In this document: piece by piece, positions 26,362 to 37,992 of the stretch
Layout: the number at the start of each line of letters is the position of its first letter
Numbering within the stretch: position 1 is the stretch's first letter
Origin: Tetrahymena thermophila SB210
Lineage: Eukaryota > Ciliophora > Oligohymenophorea > Hymenostomatida > Tetrahymenidae
DNA: 64,000 nucleotides
Reading direction: 5' to 3'
NCBI RefSeq assembly: GCF_000189635.1
Contig: NW_002476212.1
Coordinates: forward strand, 310,001-374,000
Made by a program: the position numbers and the translations under genes
Notes under the pieces: generated by a model
Databases searched by the model: none
Seen by the model: the letters and a program-made list of their open reading frames with translations, nothing else
What the model was told of the DNA's origin: nothing

Positions 26362-27866
26362 ATTAATAAACACAAACCTGAGAGCTATTTTATTGGCTTC
26401 CATAAGCAGCGTATCTTTCAATTTATGTGATAACTATTCCAAAATTTTATTCTAATAAAAAGAAAATTGATTAAATACTATCATGTATGTTGAAAAAATT
26501 ATATACTTCTAATTCACTATTGTTTGCCTTTTCTTGTTTCCAGTAGTATTCCAAGTATTCCCTCACTTAATACTATAAATCTTTTGATATTGTTTTGTTG
26601 GTCATGTAATTATTTATTATTTTCATGTTAGCTTTAATTTCATTGTCTAATCTAAAAAATTATTCAAATATATTTCCTATCGAATTGACACTGTATGCAA
26701 ATTATCCACAAGCTATCATCATATTTACTATACAGAGTACCTTTTCTGCTACTGTTCTAGGAGAAATGTCACCATATCCAACAGTAATCATAGTAACAGT
26801 AGAAAAGTAATATGAATAAATATATTATACATACCAATCAGCGCTAGATATACTTGCTCCATCCATCCACGTATTTTAACATCCTTATTTGATTTAAATG
26901 AAACCCATAATCAACCATGCAAGAGCAGAAATGTGCAAATTTAAAATTATGCTAAACAGCAGCTTTATTAAAGAAATCACGTTGCTTGTAGTTGTGCTTA
27001 AAGGAAATTCATCTTCTATCCTTTTGAAAACCTTATCAAATTACAGAACCTTATTATTTATTTTATAAGTATTAATCTTTAATATTCATTTTTAAAAACA
27101 TTGATAATTAAATAGTTAATAGTTTATGATTGATTGTAGAAGTAGAATTAATGAAATAAATATATACTTTGTAAAAGATTGATAAAATAATGAACCTGTA
27201 AAATTGATAATCTTCTGATTAATCTGTCTTTACATAAATGAGACAATAAATGAAAAGAGGAATATTTGAAACAAGATCATATTTGAAGTCTTAAAGGAGG
27301 TAATTTTTTAGTATTATCGGTCTATTTGTTATTAGAACTCCTTTTAAAAAACAGGATGTATTCAAGTTGACAAATATTTCTATTATTAAGCTAACTGGTA
27401 TTATGGTATATACAATTACAGAAGGTACTAATTGCATTAAATCTATTTGGAATACGAGATGTATCGGAACTATAAAAATGATACAAATACTTAAAATCAT
27501 TTAGCTTATGTCCCAAATCAGCTTTATTCTAGAAGATGGATTAAATGGAGGAAATAATTTGTTTAATTTTTCTAAAAAACTGGCTTCTTTTTAATCTATA
27601 AAAAAGTCAGTTTAGTTTTTTGAATACTACTATTCTGGTACAACGATCGAAAGATCATTAAGCATCCTAAAATTTTCTTTTTTAAGCTTTTGATAACGTC
27701 TTGCTGCTGTTTTATCGACAACATTACCTATCTTTTATTTTAGCTTTATGCTTTGCAGTGCAGTTTTTAAATCCAATTTTGTTGGAATACTACCATTTTC
27801 TAAATTTGGATTGCTTTAAACTGTTTTGTTTATATCATAAACACTAAAGTTTTCTTTTGTAAACAT
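23372..27866 (-). CDS. Cyclic-nucleotide-binding-domain K+ channel C, 1260 aa
   Basis: Six exons: complement(27168..27866, 26507..27049, 26378..26451, 25280..26217, 24420..25215, 23372..24104), 3783 nt and in phase. Exons 2 and 3 keep the 543- and 74-nt lengths of A and B. The first exon is 42 nt shorter. C alone has an extra 64-nt intron (25216..25279) in the low-complexity tail. The filter TVGYGD is at 322-327. The cNMP-binding fold has FFGEYSFFTGEPRDINFRS. The CCHC motif KCQCCDRYDHSLSLC is at 25743..25784, with a conserved basic/acidic block after it. I chose ATG 27866 because no other ATG lies upstream in the open frame. The intron between exons 3 and 4 carries a long AAAT microsatellite. 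Same inferred role as A and B. Confidence 0.93.
26297..26364. repeat. AAAT tetranucleotide microsatellite
   Basis: About 16 nearly perfect copies of the 4-bp unit within the intron between exons 3 and 4 of channel C (26218..26377). It enlarges this intron compared with the matching site in B's shorter flanks. Likely length-variable. Confidence 0.95.
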
Positions 27867-28673
27867 GGTGTTTATCTTTTTCTCTTTGTTCTTCTTATCT
27901 TTCTGGTTTAATCTATAAAAGTTTAAAATCTCCTGCTGCTATTTTTAATAATAATAAATACAAGCTTATTGAATCTCCAATACCTTAACAATAAAGCTAA
28001 TTTTTTAATTTAATTATTTTCATATGTGAATGATATAGTGCTTTTTGATTTAAGGACAGTTTTTGTGTTAATTAACTTAATAATATTGCCAATTCTACGT
28101 AAATTAAAATTATTTGCATATTTTAAGTGTATTCAATTAAGTCAATTATCATCATTTACATTTACCCTTCCAAAGCCAGTTAAAATTTAATTCATATTAT
28201 ATTATAAGTTTTGATAAAAAAAAATATAATTAGAATTATTTCATTTTATTTGAATATTTATAAAAGAAATTTATTTAATTTAATTTTAAATATAACTTTC
28301 ATATACTTATAAATAATATTTAAAATGTAGATAGATATTACAGATCAATAAATTTTAGTTTTTGTATTAAAAAATTATAAATTTAAGCTTTTTGAAATTA
28401 CTTAAAATGTTATCTTAATTACATTTATTTAATAAAAACCAAGAAAATACATTAATGTCAATTTTCATGTTTTTCAAACAAAAAATAATTGACATACCTA
28501 TTTATTTTATTTATTTGGAGTTTTTGTTTGAAATAAAAAATTAATAATTTGTTGATGTTTTATTAAAATAAGAACAAATAATTTACAAATATATTTTACA
28601 AGAATTTGCTAAAGTTTTAACTATTATAACGAGTTAATTGATTTAAATATTTGATACGACTGGAATATGTTTT
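27867..28673. other. Intergenic upstream of channel C
   Basis: About 800 nt, AT-rich. The frame of channel C stays open for some way upstream without an ATG, so a longer first exon cannot be excluded. No other gene was seen. Confidence 0.6.
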
Positions 28674-29426
28674 TCAAACTAGTTGCTATAAAATAAAAAT
28701 ATTTTTATATAAATTCTAATCTTATTTAATTTTACCTCCTTAAGCTCTTCATGACCATCCTTCTAAATATTTTAGTTATACAAAATTAATTAATAGAAAT
28801 TCAAAATAAATATTAATTTTACCAAAAAAAGACTGAGTATTATGTAAAAAAATCCAATAACAAAAAGTATAAGCGAATAAATGAAAGGAGCAAGAAGAGA
28901 ATTAAACTCGTTATTAATAGAAAAAACGCTCATGCTAGATAAACTATTTATTTAATAGAATTTCATATTTATAAATTTAATAAATAAATGATTTTTTTAA
29001 TTTACAAAACGTTAAATATTCCTCTTCCAAGCAGAGTTGTTAGGAAAAAGAAATACTTCTCCATAAAGTCTCTTTTGAATTCTATCACTAAAAGCATTAC
29101 GCCTAAAAGTCTAATAAAAATATAAAATGTTATAATCAAAAAAGCTCGCAATTTATTCTAAAATGAATTATTTACATCATAAAAAATGGCATGAAAAAGT
29201 CGAAGCATTACCAAGTATCTAATATTTTAAATATTTATAAAGAGACTATTCTCCATACACCCGCAATAGCTAGAACTAGTCTTTTTTTTTTTAATCATTA
29301 ATGTCAATTATTGTTTTTTATTTTATCAATTAGATCATTTCAATAAAAATTTTAAAATAATTTATTGTTGGTTTACGCTGAACAAATGTTAATTATTTTG
29401 ATGACCTTGCCAGTAGTAGCAGACAT
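28674..29426 (-). CDS. Small four-helix COPI-associated (TVP15-like) membrane protein, 122 aa
   Basis: Seven tiny exons: complement(29377..29426, 29261..29280, 29176..29218, 29006..29110, 28823..28934, 28736..28762, 28674..28685), 369 nt with all phases agreeing. The product starts MSATTGKVIKIINICSALV and has four hydrophobic segments (near 10-23, 27-46, 55-72 and 85-110). It contains the family signature LGRGIFNVF after the second helix, preceded by an IEFKRDFMEKY loop. It ends in the charged tail KDGHEELKEQLV. This matches the COPI-associated/TVP15 family of small Golgi membrane proteins implicated in vesicle traffic. The exons are 12-112 nt, so ordinary gene finders would probably miss it. 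The 42-nt intron 2 uses a GTGTAT donor. Family call is by pattern, not by search. Confidence 0.84.
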
Positions 29427-29891
29427 ATTTAATTATCTCTTATTATTAAACTGTTATTTGTTTTTTAACTTGATTGAAAATTGATTAACCTTCTTTTATT
29501 TTAATTATTATTATTATTATTAATACTAAAAGTAATCTTGTAATAATGCATTACTTATAACCTAGTTAATTATCAATCAGCTTACATCTAAAAATATTAC
29601 ATAATATGTTTGCAATATTACTAATTGAGTTCAACCAAATATTTCAATTAGCTTACATTTATTCACTCTACAAATATATTAGCACAAAAAAAATTTTGCC
29701 ACTTAATCATACTTATTATTTCAATTTATTGCGAACTAATAATTTATTTATTATTCATCCATTAACACAAATTACATTTAACTATGATTTATTTTACATT
29801 TTTCATATTAATCAAAGTATAATAAAAAAATTTCAACAAAATAATTAAAAAATGTTAAAAATGATTTAGTTTTATCTTTTATTATAATTTA
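29427..29891. other. Intergenic between TVP15-like and pseudokinase genes
   Basis: About 465 nt. An 80-codon plus-strand frame (29606..29848) exists here, but it is low-complexity and shows no conserved feature, so I regard it as chance. No RNA or repeat was seen. Confidence 0.6.
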
Positions 29892-32836
29892 TCAATTTGA
29901 ATTTAAAAGTTTCTGTTTTAATTGCTTATCTAACTCCTCCAATTCTAATTTATAATATTATTGAGAATATTAATTTATTGTTAAGTTAAGAGAAAAAATT
30001 ATAATTTATTTATTATTTTCTAATTCATAGATTATTTTATTGAAAAAAAATTATTATTGATTTTTATTAAATGTAATAAAATTTACCTTATGTTAATAGT
30101 TGTATTGGAGAAGATAAATTTTTTTGAATTTAATGTTTATTTTTAGTTTCTAAGATTTAAGATCGGATGTAATTAATTGAATTTTTATTTGTATCAGTAA
30201 TATTAGTTGTATTTTATATTTAACTTTAATGATTATTTGTATTTCTTGTTGTTTTATTTTGGGTGTTAATTGTTGAAAATATTTTATTTTATTTTTCATT
30301 TTAAATGTTCATATTCATTCTTTTTTATGAAATTTAAGATAAATTAATAGACTTATTTTGAGATTAATTCTCATTTGTTGGATAAATTCTTTGCGAATAA
30401 CTTTACTGTTAACCGTTATCTAGTATTGAAAGCTTAATATTTGCCTTTTTTAATTCATTAAAAATTATAGTTTAATTCAAATTTTTAATATAATTTTACT
30501 TAAATCTATCCTATTACTTTTTACTGTATTTACGAATTATAATTGTTATGCATAGAATTTATGCTTGTAAAGTTAACTTAATCATTCAATCTGCATTTTA
30601 TTCTTTCGTCATCATAATTTTATTCATCGTTGCAATTTGTTACAGCTTTTAATATTTTTGTTATCGATTTATTTTGCTATTTAGGATTAAGAATATTTTC
30701 ATAAAATAACAATCCAATATCAACAAAACAGTCAGCAAATTAAAATTTTATCTCTTATTTAGGATCATTAACTTTTATTTTAAAAGTTAATTAATAAAAA
30801 TTTTTAAGATATGATTATATATTTAAAAATCATAAAATTAAAAATAATTATCTTGTTTGATGAGTTAACTATATTAATTTTATAAAATTTAAAAAGTTTT
30901 ATTTTATTTTTTATTTTAACTCTAAGTACTAAAAATTGAATAAATATTTATTTTAAAAATTATTTGTAAATGCTTAGTATATTCATGTAAATTTTTAATC
31001 TTTATTTATATAAATTAAAAAATAAGCTGAAAATCTACCTTCATCTTCTGGAGAGTTTTGAAATAAAAAATATAATTCTATATGAATAGGATTGATTTTC
31101 ATAGCTCTACTAAGCTTTTGTGAATCAAATTTTAGAGATACAGTATGATCGAATTCTATCTAGGATTTAGTATAACTGAATTTAGGTGATATAATTGTAG
31201 AAAATGAAAGAAAAGAAGAATCGTAGCATATATTAAATACAGCTTAAATAAATAATTGATTATTAGATTCTTCTTAGAATGTATGCAAGATATCTTACTC
31301 ATTTTATATTTTTTATTACTTTAAGGAATCAAACCAAGTTGCTTTTTTTAACTTGATGATATATTTTTCTAAGTTTTCATAATCAAATTAAATTAAATTT
31401 AATAAATTGATTGATAATTCACAATTTTTTTCTTCATTTTAAAATTTTTAGAACGAATTCATGTTATTTTTCTTTCTTTCTAATATTTCTTAATATGTAC
31501 TATGCTGAGAAAATTAACTATCACTATCTATGTCTTTCTACCACCAATCTTGCTTTTCTTATTCCTATACTATTTTTTATGATATTCCATTTTAATCTTC
31601 AACAAACTTATTGACCTCTTAGTGGAATATTTATGATTCCTCTAATAGACTCTTTAAGCTTGTTCTAATTTAAGGATCGAATTATAAGGTATTAAGAATG
31701 ACATATTTTTCATATTCAGTCCTGCAATTTAGTATGACAGTATTAATATAAGATATGTTATATAATTCACCTTTTGTTAATATTGCTTAATCTATTGCTT
31801 TTTAAATATCTTCCTCAATATAAATTATTTCTGACTTATCTGGAATTCCTAGAATTTCAAAATATTTTATAGCTTGTTAATTAAAATTTTCGCTTTCAAA
31901 AAGTGGCTTTTCAGTAATAAAGAGCTCACAAAAAATGCAACCTAAACTCCATATATCTGCCTTTTTTGCTTCTAAATACCTTAAAATTAAACAAAATAAA
32001 TAAATAAATTTTATTTCCTATTTACATATTAATAATATACAATTTATTTATAAGTTTTTTTCCATAGTTATACTAAAAGAATATTTCTGGAGCTGTGTAC
32101 TTAGCTTTGGTCTATTAAATAGCTGACAAGTGATAAGATTCTTCGATATCAATATTAAATGGTTTTAAATAAACCTTTTATTCATTTTAAATCCAAATAG
32201 ACTTAGGATTCAACTCAATATATTAAACATCTTGTTTTTTTTTATAAATATCATTTAATAATATAATAAAATTATATATATAGTTTTATACCTAAATCTT
32301 GTAAAAATTGCAAGCAATTTAATAGATTAATAAAAATGTCTAATTTAGTTTTCCTATTTATTTTGCAGAAGTGTAGCAAATCCACTAAACGAACAATATC
32401 TTGATGCTAAGTATCATCTTTGTAAGGCTCAACAACATAAAGATAAATATCTTTATTTAATTATTATTATTTCTTCAAAAGTAATTTATTTCTTTAAAAT
32501 TACCTCCATTTTCTAGCGATAAAAAAATATCATCTGCAATCACAATATTATTTTCGAAGCATTTCATTAAGCTAACAAACCTCTTTACTACTAAATCGCT
32601 TTTTATGCAAAACTCCTTTCTTGTAATCTTTATTTTTCTCCCAGTTTATTTTATGTTGCCATGCAGAATGTATCTATCTCTTACTAATTTTTCTAAACAT
32701 AAAAAATGTAAATGAAAAGGCTAAATGAATTTAAAAAAAGAATACAGTGAGTAATTTCATATTCATTTAATTGGATTTCGAAGTTTTTAAAAAACTAAGA
32801 TAGATTATACTATCTTATTAAATCTACGTCTGCCAT
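29892..32836 (-). CDS. Pseudokinase with C-terminal C2-like region, 750 aa
   Basis: Eight exons: complement(32746..32836, 32504..32692, 32292..32450, 32041..32230, 31039..31979, 30500..30771, 30087..30444, 29892..29944), 2253 nt and in phase. The C-lobe of a protein kinase fold is clear: APE at 193-195, ADIWSLGCIFCELF at 217-230, and a late RTSL near 'DPQIRTSLKSLL'. The catalytic loop reads YIELNPKS (150-157) where active kinases have HRDLKPxN. The Mg-binding DFG position reads PFN (170-172). Both catalytic Asp are therefore absent, and the N-lobe lacks a clear glycine loop. Residues ~430-570 have the beta-strand pattern of a C2 domain (QLFIQAVFNICYD, then IHIELYFLFQN, then CFVDIGLLFYE). A Gln/Asn-rich tail ends in a Leu/Lys helix. 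Likely a scaffold, not an enzyme. Partner unknown. Confidence 0.8.
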
Positions 32837-33749
32837 TTTATTTAACAAATGAAATTAGTAAAATTTCTTTAAAAAACAAATACAAATTAATTAATAACGC
32901 AAATTCAATTTATTTTCAAATTTAATAATTGAAAGCTCAAAAAAAAACAAACAGAAATGTGATTTAATTCTAAAATTCTCAAATACATTATCTATTTATA
33001 AGTCAAATACAAAATATTAATTCTACTTAAATGATAAAGGCAATTCAACATTCAAAGATAATTTCTTTATTCATCAGCATTGTAAAATAAATATTTAAAA
33101 AAAGTAAAATGCTTTTTAAGTCTTTATCAATTTAAAAATTTAATCTAAAAATGTTTAAGTAATTTATTTTTAAAATTATTTTTAATTTTTATTTAAATGT
33201 AGTTAATTTTTTAAAGTATAAGAACCTTAGGTCTTCCTTAGATTGATTACTCATTTAAATTTAAGGATATTACAAATAAAACTAACCATATCAAATTTAA
33301 ATAAAAAATAAATTAAAAAAAATATTTTTATAGAAAAATAAATTTTTAAAAAATGCATTAACTCTTACATTAATCTAAATAATTTAATAAGTTAAACTCA
33401 ATTATTTTTGAAAAATAACTATTCAATAATAATATTTGATTGAAATTTAAAATAACTAAATATAGATCATACATACATAATTAAATTTACAAATAAAAAT
33501 AATAATAATAAATGTTTATTTAATAAATAATAAAGAAAAGAAAAAAATTTATTTATTTGGAATAAATATATTTGGTTTTTAAATCAAATTTTTAACAAAT
33601 CATAAAATAATATACTTATTAGGTGTTTAATATTTGTTGAAACAGAAGCACCAATCTCACTATTCTAGATTAGATTTTATTATTAAAAGAACTTTAACTT
33701 TCTCATTAACTATAAGTGGCTAATAAATTTTTAATTTGTTCTAAGTTAA
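32837..33749. other. Intergenic, AT-rich
   Basis: About 900 nt between the pseudokinase start and the channel D stop. No gene, RNA or repeat beyond A/T runs was seen. Confidence 0.65.
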
Positions 33750-36700
33750 TCAATCATTTGCTTCAGATTTAAATTAAGATTTCTTTAATGTGCTCTGCAT
33801 ATGGAATGTTTTATCTTCTTATATATTATCTAGGCTAAATTTAGAGAATAAGCTAACACCATTTTTAAGGGATACAGGTGATCTAGAGGGAGTAACTAAT
33901 TTTTAGAATTTAGGAGAAATGAATTAATCTTCTTCATTTTGTTGAGATTAAATTGATAAATTATAATTTCTCGATGAACCATTTGCTAAGACAGGATCAA
34001 AGCTTGAACTTTCCAAAGAACCTATCTTTGAATCTATTTTCTTTTTGCTAACTAAGTTTGAGTTGAATCCAGGAGAATTTAAATTCTAATAAAAATCCTA
34101 ATTTGAGAATTTTTTAAATTTAGGGATGTTGACTAAAGTCATTTTGGTCATAATTTATCTTTGTCTTCTTATTATTTTTTGGTTTTAAATATCTACTGAT
34201 TGTTGCATTTAGTCTTGATTATCTTAGTTGCTAGTTTCTTAATCTTAGAATTTTTTAATTAAATTTTCTATTTTAGAATTACCTAAAATTTTTGTTCTCG
34301 TAAGATTTTATTTTAAAATTTCAGACCCTCTTTTTAAAAATCTTGTATGAAGTACATTTTTTCTTCTCTAGGGAGGAGATATGTTGCAAATTGTTTATCT
34401 TTTAGAAAAATCTTCACTATTTCCTTTGATCAATATAGACTGGTATCTGCTACTATTTTAATCTCTTTAGGAATTAATATAGTCAGTAATATTATCTTAA
34501 TACAAAAGTTGAGGCCTTAGGGATGGAGAAATATGATATTCATCCACCTTTTCTAATTGATACATGATATTTTAGAAGTTTCCATGTGGGAAGTAGTAAT
34601 TAAAATGTGCTAATACATCAAATCTCTTATCATCTATAATAGTGTCTTTAGATTCATCTTTATTATTATTAAAATCTAAGTTCACTCCTGCACTCACTAA
34701 ATTCTACAGTTAAGTGGAAAAATTATTATTTTATTCTTAATTCTAATCTTTATTAAAAAGCTTAAAAATGGAGAGAGGACTATTCACTTAAGGTTTAATT
34801 GAATTCTTTTTTTATTGCAAATACTCAAACAGTGCATTTTCTAGGTTTTGCTAGAAATTTGTTTATTAATTGTTGTTATTATTTCCATTAAATTTTGATA
34901 TAGGGCTATTAAATGGTGAAATATTATTATTATTATTATTTTTCTCATAAAAATTATGCACAGATTCTTATATTTTAAAGGAATTTTCGTTATTTTGCTA
35001 TAAATTATTTAATTCTCCTTTATTATAGCCACTTGGCTTTAAACTTGCTTTGAAATCACTGATTTGACTTTTGCTAAATTCTTATTGACTTTGAATGATT
35101 GAAAGACCAAATTTAAACTTATCAGAGCTTACATTATTTTTGCTATTTGAATTATACATCTTTTAATTCTGAAACTTTTGTGAGATACTTTGGGTATTTC
35201 CAAATTCCTTTCCGACTTCATCATTATCATCATCTTCATAATCATATGAATGAGAATGATTAATTACTAATTTAAAATCTTTATTTTAGCTTTATTATCT
35301 CCTTGGTTAATTTAATATTGAAATATCTTCATTTTAAGGGTTTTCAAAACAATTGCTTTAGTTCAATTTCATATGGTTATTATCATCCGAATCAATTGTT
35401 AAATCACTTTAGTTCATCAAATCATAATACCAGTCAAGTTCTAATAATCCTTAATTTTAGTTTTCAAAGTATTGGAGTGCCTTCTTTTTAGCAAAATTAT
35501 GTTAAAGCAAGGTTTGATATTTAAATTTTCTTCTCCTTCTCTAAATTAAATAATGTTTTAAAAATTATTTTTTAGAACTTAAATTTAATATTTAAAAATA
35601 AATATTTGGATAATTTAACTTTTTTAATAAATTCATAAAACTAAAAAAACTTTTCAAAAACTGATTAAGATTGAAGAATTATTTTAATTTATTAAAATAC
35701 TCCCTGATTATAATTGTGTGTTGTTCTTATAAAAGTGAAAAAAAAAAGAAATAAAATTACAAATTCTCTTTTCCTCATTTAAGGAGATGAAGTAAGATAC
35801 CTACAAATGATCTTTTATTTGTCAGGCGAATAATGAATCCATTAACAATTCTCTAGAAAATGATATGCAAAGCAAGATGGACACTTTTTTTGAATAATTT
35901 CTAATTCGTTGTAAAAAGTTAATTTATCTTTGATATAGCAAAATGTTTCATAGTCTTCCTTATGATCTTTCAATAAATTTAGGAAGTCTTCTCTGAATTT
36001 GATTTTAAATATTAACTGTATTAGAAAGTAGAATTGATAAATAATTAATTACCTCCTAATATAAAGCAATTTTGCAAAATCACGACTTCTTGCTGTGATC
36101 TTTCTATTAAACCCAGTAAAGAAATTCAATTCTCCAAAGTGTTCACCATCTTCATAGGACCTAATTACTTTTATTTTTGATGTAGCTCTACCTTACTAAT
36201 ACTTTTAATCAGCCATATCTATAATTTCATCAATGCTTCCTTTTTCTATGAAATAAATGCAACAATCATCTAATTCATTTTCTTAGTAGATCAGCTCTTC
36301 AGGAGTTGACCTTTTTTCCTTAATTAGCGGTACCACTTTTTGTATGAACTCTTATGAAAAATGATTACTGAAAAGCGGGGAGTTTGTAACTAGCTTATTT
36401 GCTTCAAACTTTAAGGATTCTCTAAGAAAATCAGACAATTGGTTGATAATTTAAGTTTCCATTTATGAATTATTTTAACTTTATTCTTTTAAGTAATATT
36501 CAACATATTGTCTAATTTAGTATTATAAGTCGGAGTTAATGTTTTTCATATTCATGTAATTCGTTATTACATATATATTTTCTTTTATTTCTGTTTCTGT
36601 TTTGAACACATCCTAAACTATAACACCAATTTAGTTCAAACTATAACCGAATTGTCCACAAGCTATAATCATAGTAATAATACATAATATAAGCTCTGGT

Positions 36701-37992
36701 GGTGTTTTAGGAACTATGTCTCCATACCCTACTGTAATCATGGTAACAGTGGAAAAGTAGTAGGCATACAAATATTAATGCTATAATTTTTATAAATTCA
36801 TTTTATATAAAATAAAAAAATATTTTATAATTCTTAAAATAATTTTGATGGATTGTTAAAATTTAAAAGTAAATATATTTAATGCTTATTAATTTATTTA
36901 TTTACCAACCAATCTTAATTCTACACTTTAGCAGCTTCTAGCCAAGTGATTGAATCTGGATATGTCTTTTTTTCTTAGATTGCCATGACAATCCAAATGC
37001 AAGAGAAAATGTGAGAAACAAAAATGATGTTCAATACCACCTTAAATAGATTGATAATGTTTCTTGTTGATCTTATCATATGAAAGTTTTCTTCAAATCT
37101 ATGCATAATTATTTAGAATTTCTGCAACCTGATAAAGAAAAGAAGCAAGATTGAACTAGGAAAATAGTTTTTATATTCTGAAAAAAAATGATAAGATAGA
37201 GAGTAAACAAAAAAAGGAACTATTGATATTAAATCCTTAAATAAGTGATTTTTATAATAATATTTCATAATGAGTAATCTATCTTTAACTTCTACACCTT
37301 TATCAAAAAATGCTGTATTCAAATTGATTAGAATGTCCAATAAAATTATGATCTAATTTATTAGATAATTAGTTAATATAAGCAAATTAATTGATCTCAA
37401 TTAATATAATTATTTTAATTATGAAATATTTAAAATTGTTACAGCTAAGAAGTATATAAGGTAATTTGGCATCAAGTTAATAAACTCTATTTGAAAAGTC
37501 ACATGAATAGGAATAAAGTAAAAGAGTGTCAAGTAGGATATAATTTAAAATATATCCCACACATCTTTGATAATGTGAGATGAGGGAATAACAGGAGCGT
37601 ATTCAAGTAGATTGCTCAGAATTCTTATTAAAGTATTTTATTTACTCTTTTCTTGTTCTCCTTAGTTAGCGATGGTGTTGCTAGACTAAAATATGTCTTC
37701 AACTTTCCTATCCTGTTAATTATTCAAAATTTTTAATAAAAAATGTTAATGACTTTAAATTTATTTTTACCTTATTATTCTGAATTTATTTAAATATCAA
37801 GGATTTGTCGTTTATCAATAAAAAATGCTAATCTTTCATATATTTATACCTAGTAGAAGGAGCCAACATTTTAAATTTTCTTGCTACTTCTTTTAGCTTT
37901 AATGTTTTGAAAAATTCTCTCATTCCTGATGTCTTTTTTATAGGGACATATTTCTCATTGTCGAGATGATTTATAATAGAATTTCTTTTCAT
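33750..37992 (-). CDS. Divergent cyclic-nucleotide-binding-domain K+ channel D, 1229 aa
   Basis: Six exons: complement(37771..37992, 37443..37712, 36906..37352, 36053..36780, 35761..35992, 33750..35540), 3690 nt and in phase. Intron positions differ from A-C, so D is an older paralogue. S1 includes FQIISYLTLFYFIPIH. S2 ends LINLNTAFF. S4 is weakly charged (IRLQKFQIIMHRF). The filter TVGYGD is at 329-334 and S6 contains TMIIACGQFGYSLNQIG. The C-linker is followed by a cNMP-binding fold with HFGELNFFTGFNRKITARS; the cassette Arg is kept. A CCHC-like motif KCPSCFAYHFLENC follows at 35845..35883, with one residue fewer between Cys and His than in A-C. The 600-residue tail is Asn/Ser-rich. The exon 4/5 junction was chosen because it gives YIRREDFLNLLKD, aligning with the KIKRSDFLNLLKD of A. 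Confidence 0.92.

Noticed and set aside
26297-26364. Regular repeats as a CRISPR-like array
   Set aside because: A 4-bp microsatellite with no spacers, in a eukaryotic intron.
29606-29848. Plus-strand open frame of 80 codons
   Set aside because: Low-complexity Ile/Leu/Asn/Tyr composition, antisense to the neighbouring gene block, no conserved motif. Expected by chance in AT-rich DNA.
31411-31614. Plus-strand frame of 67 codons
   Set aside because: Antisense to the large fifth exon of the pseudokinase gene.
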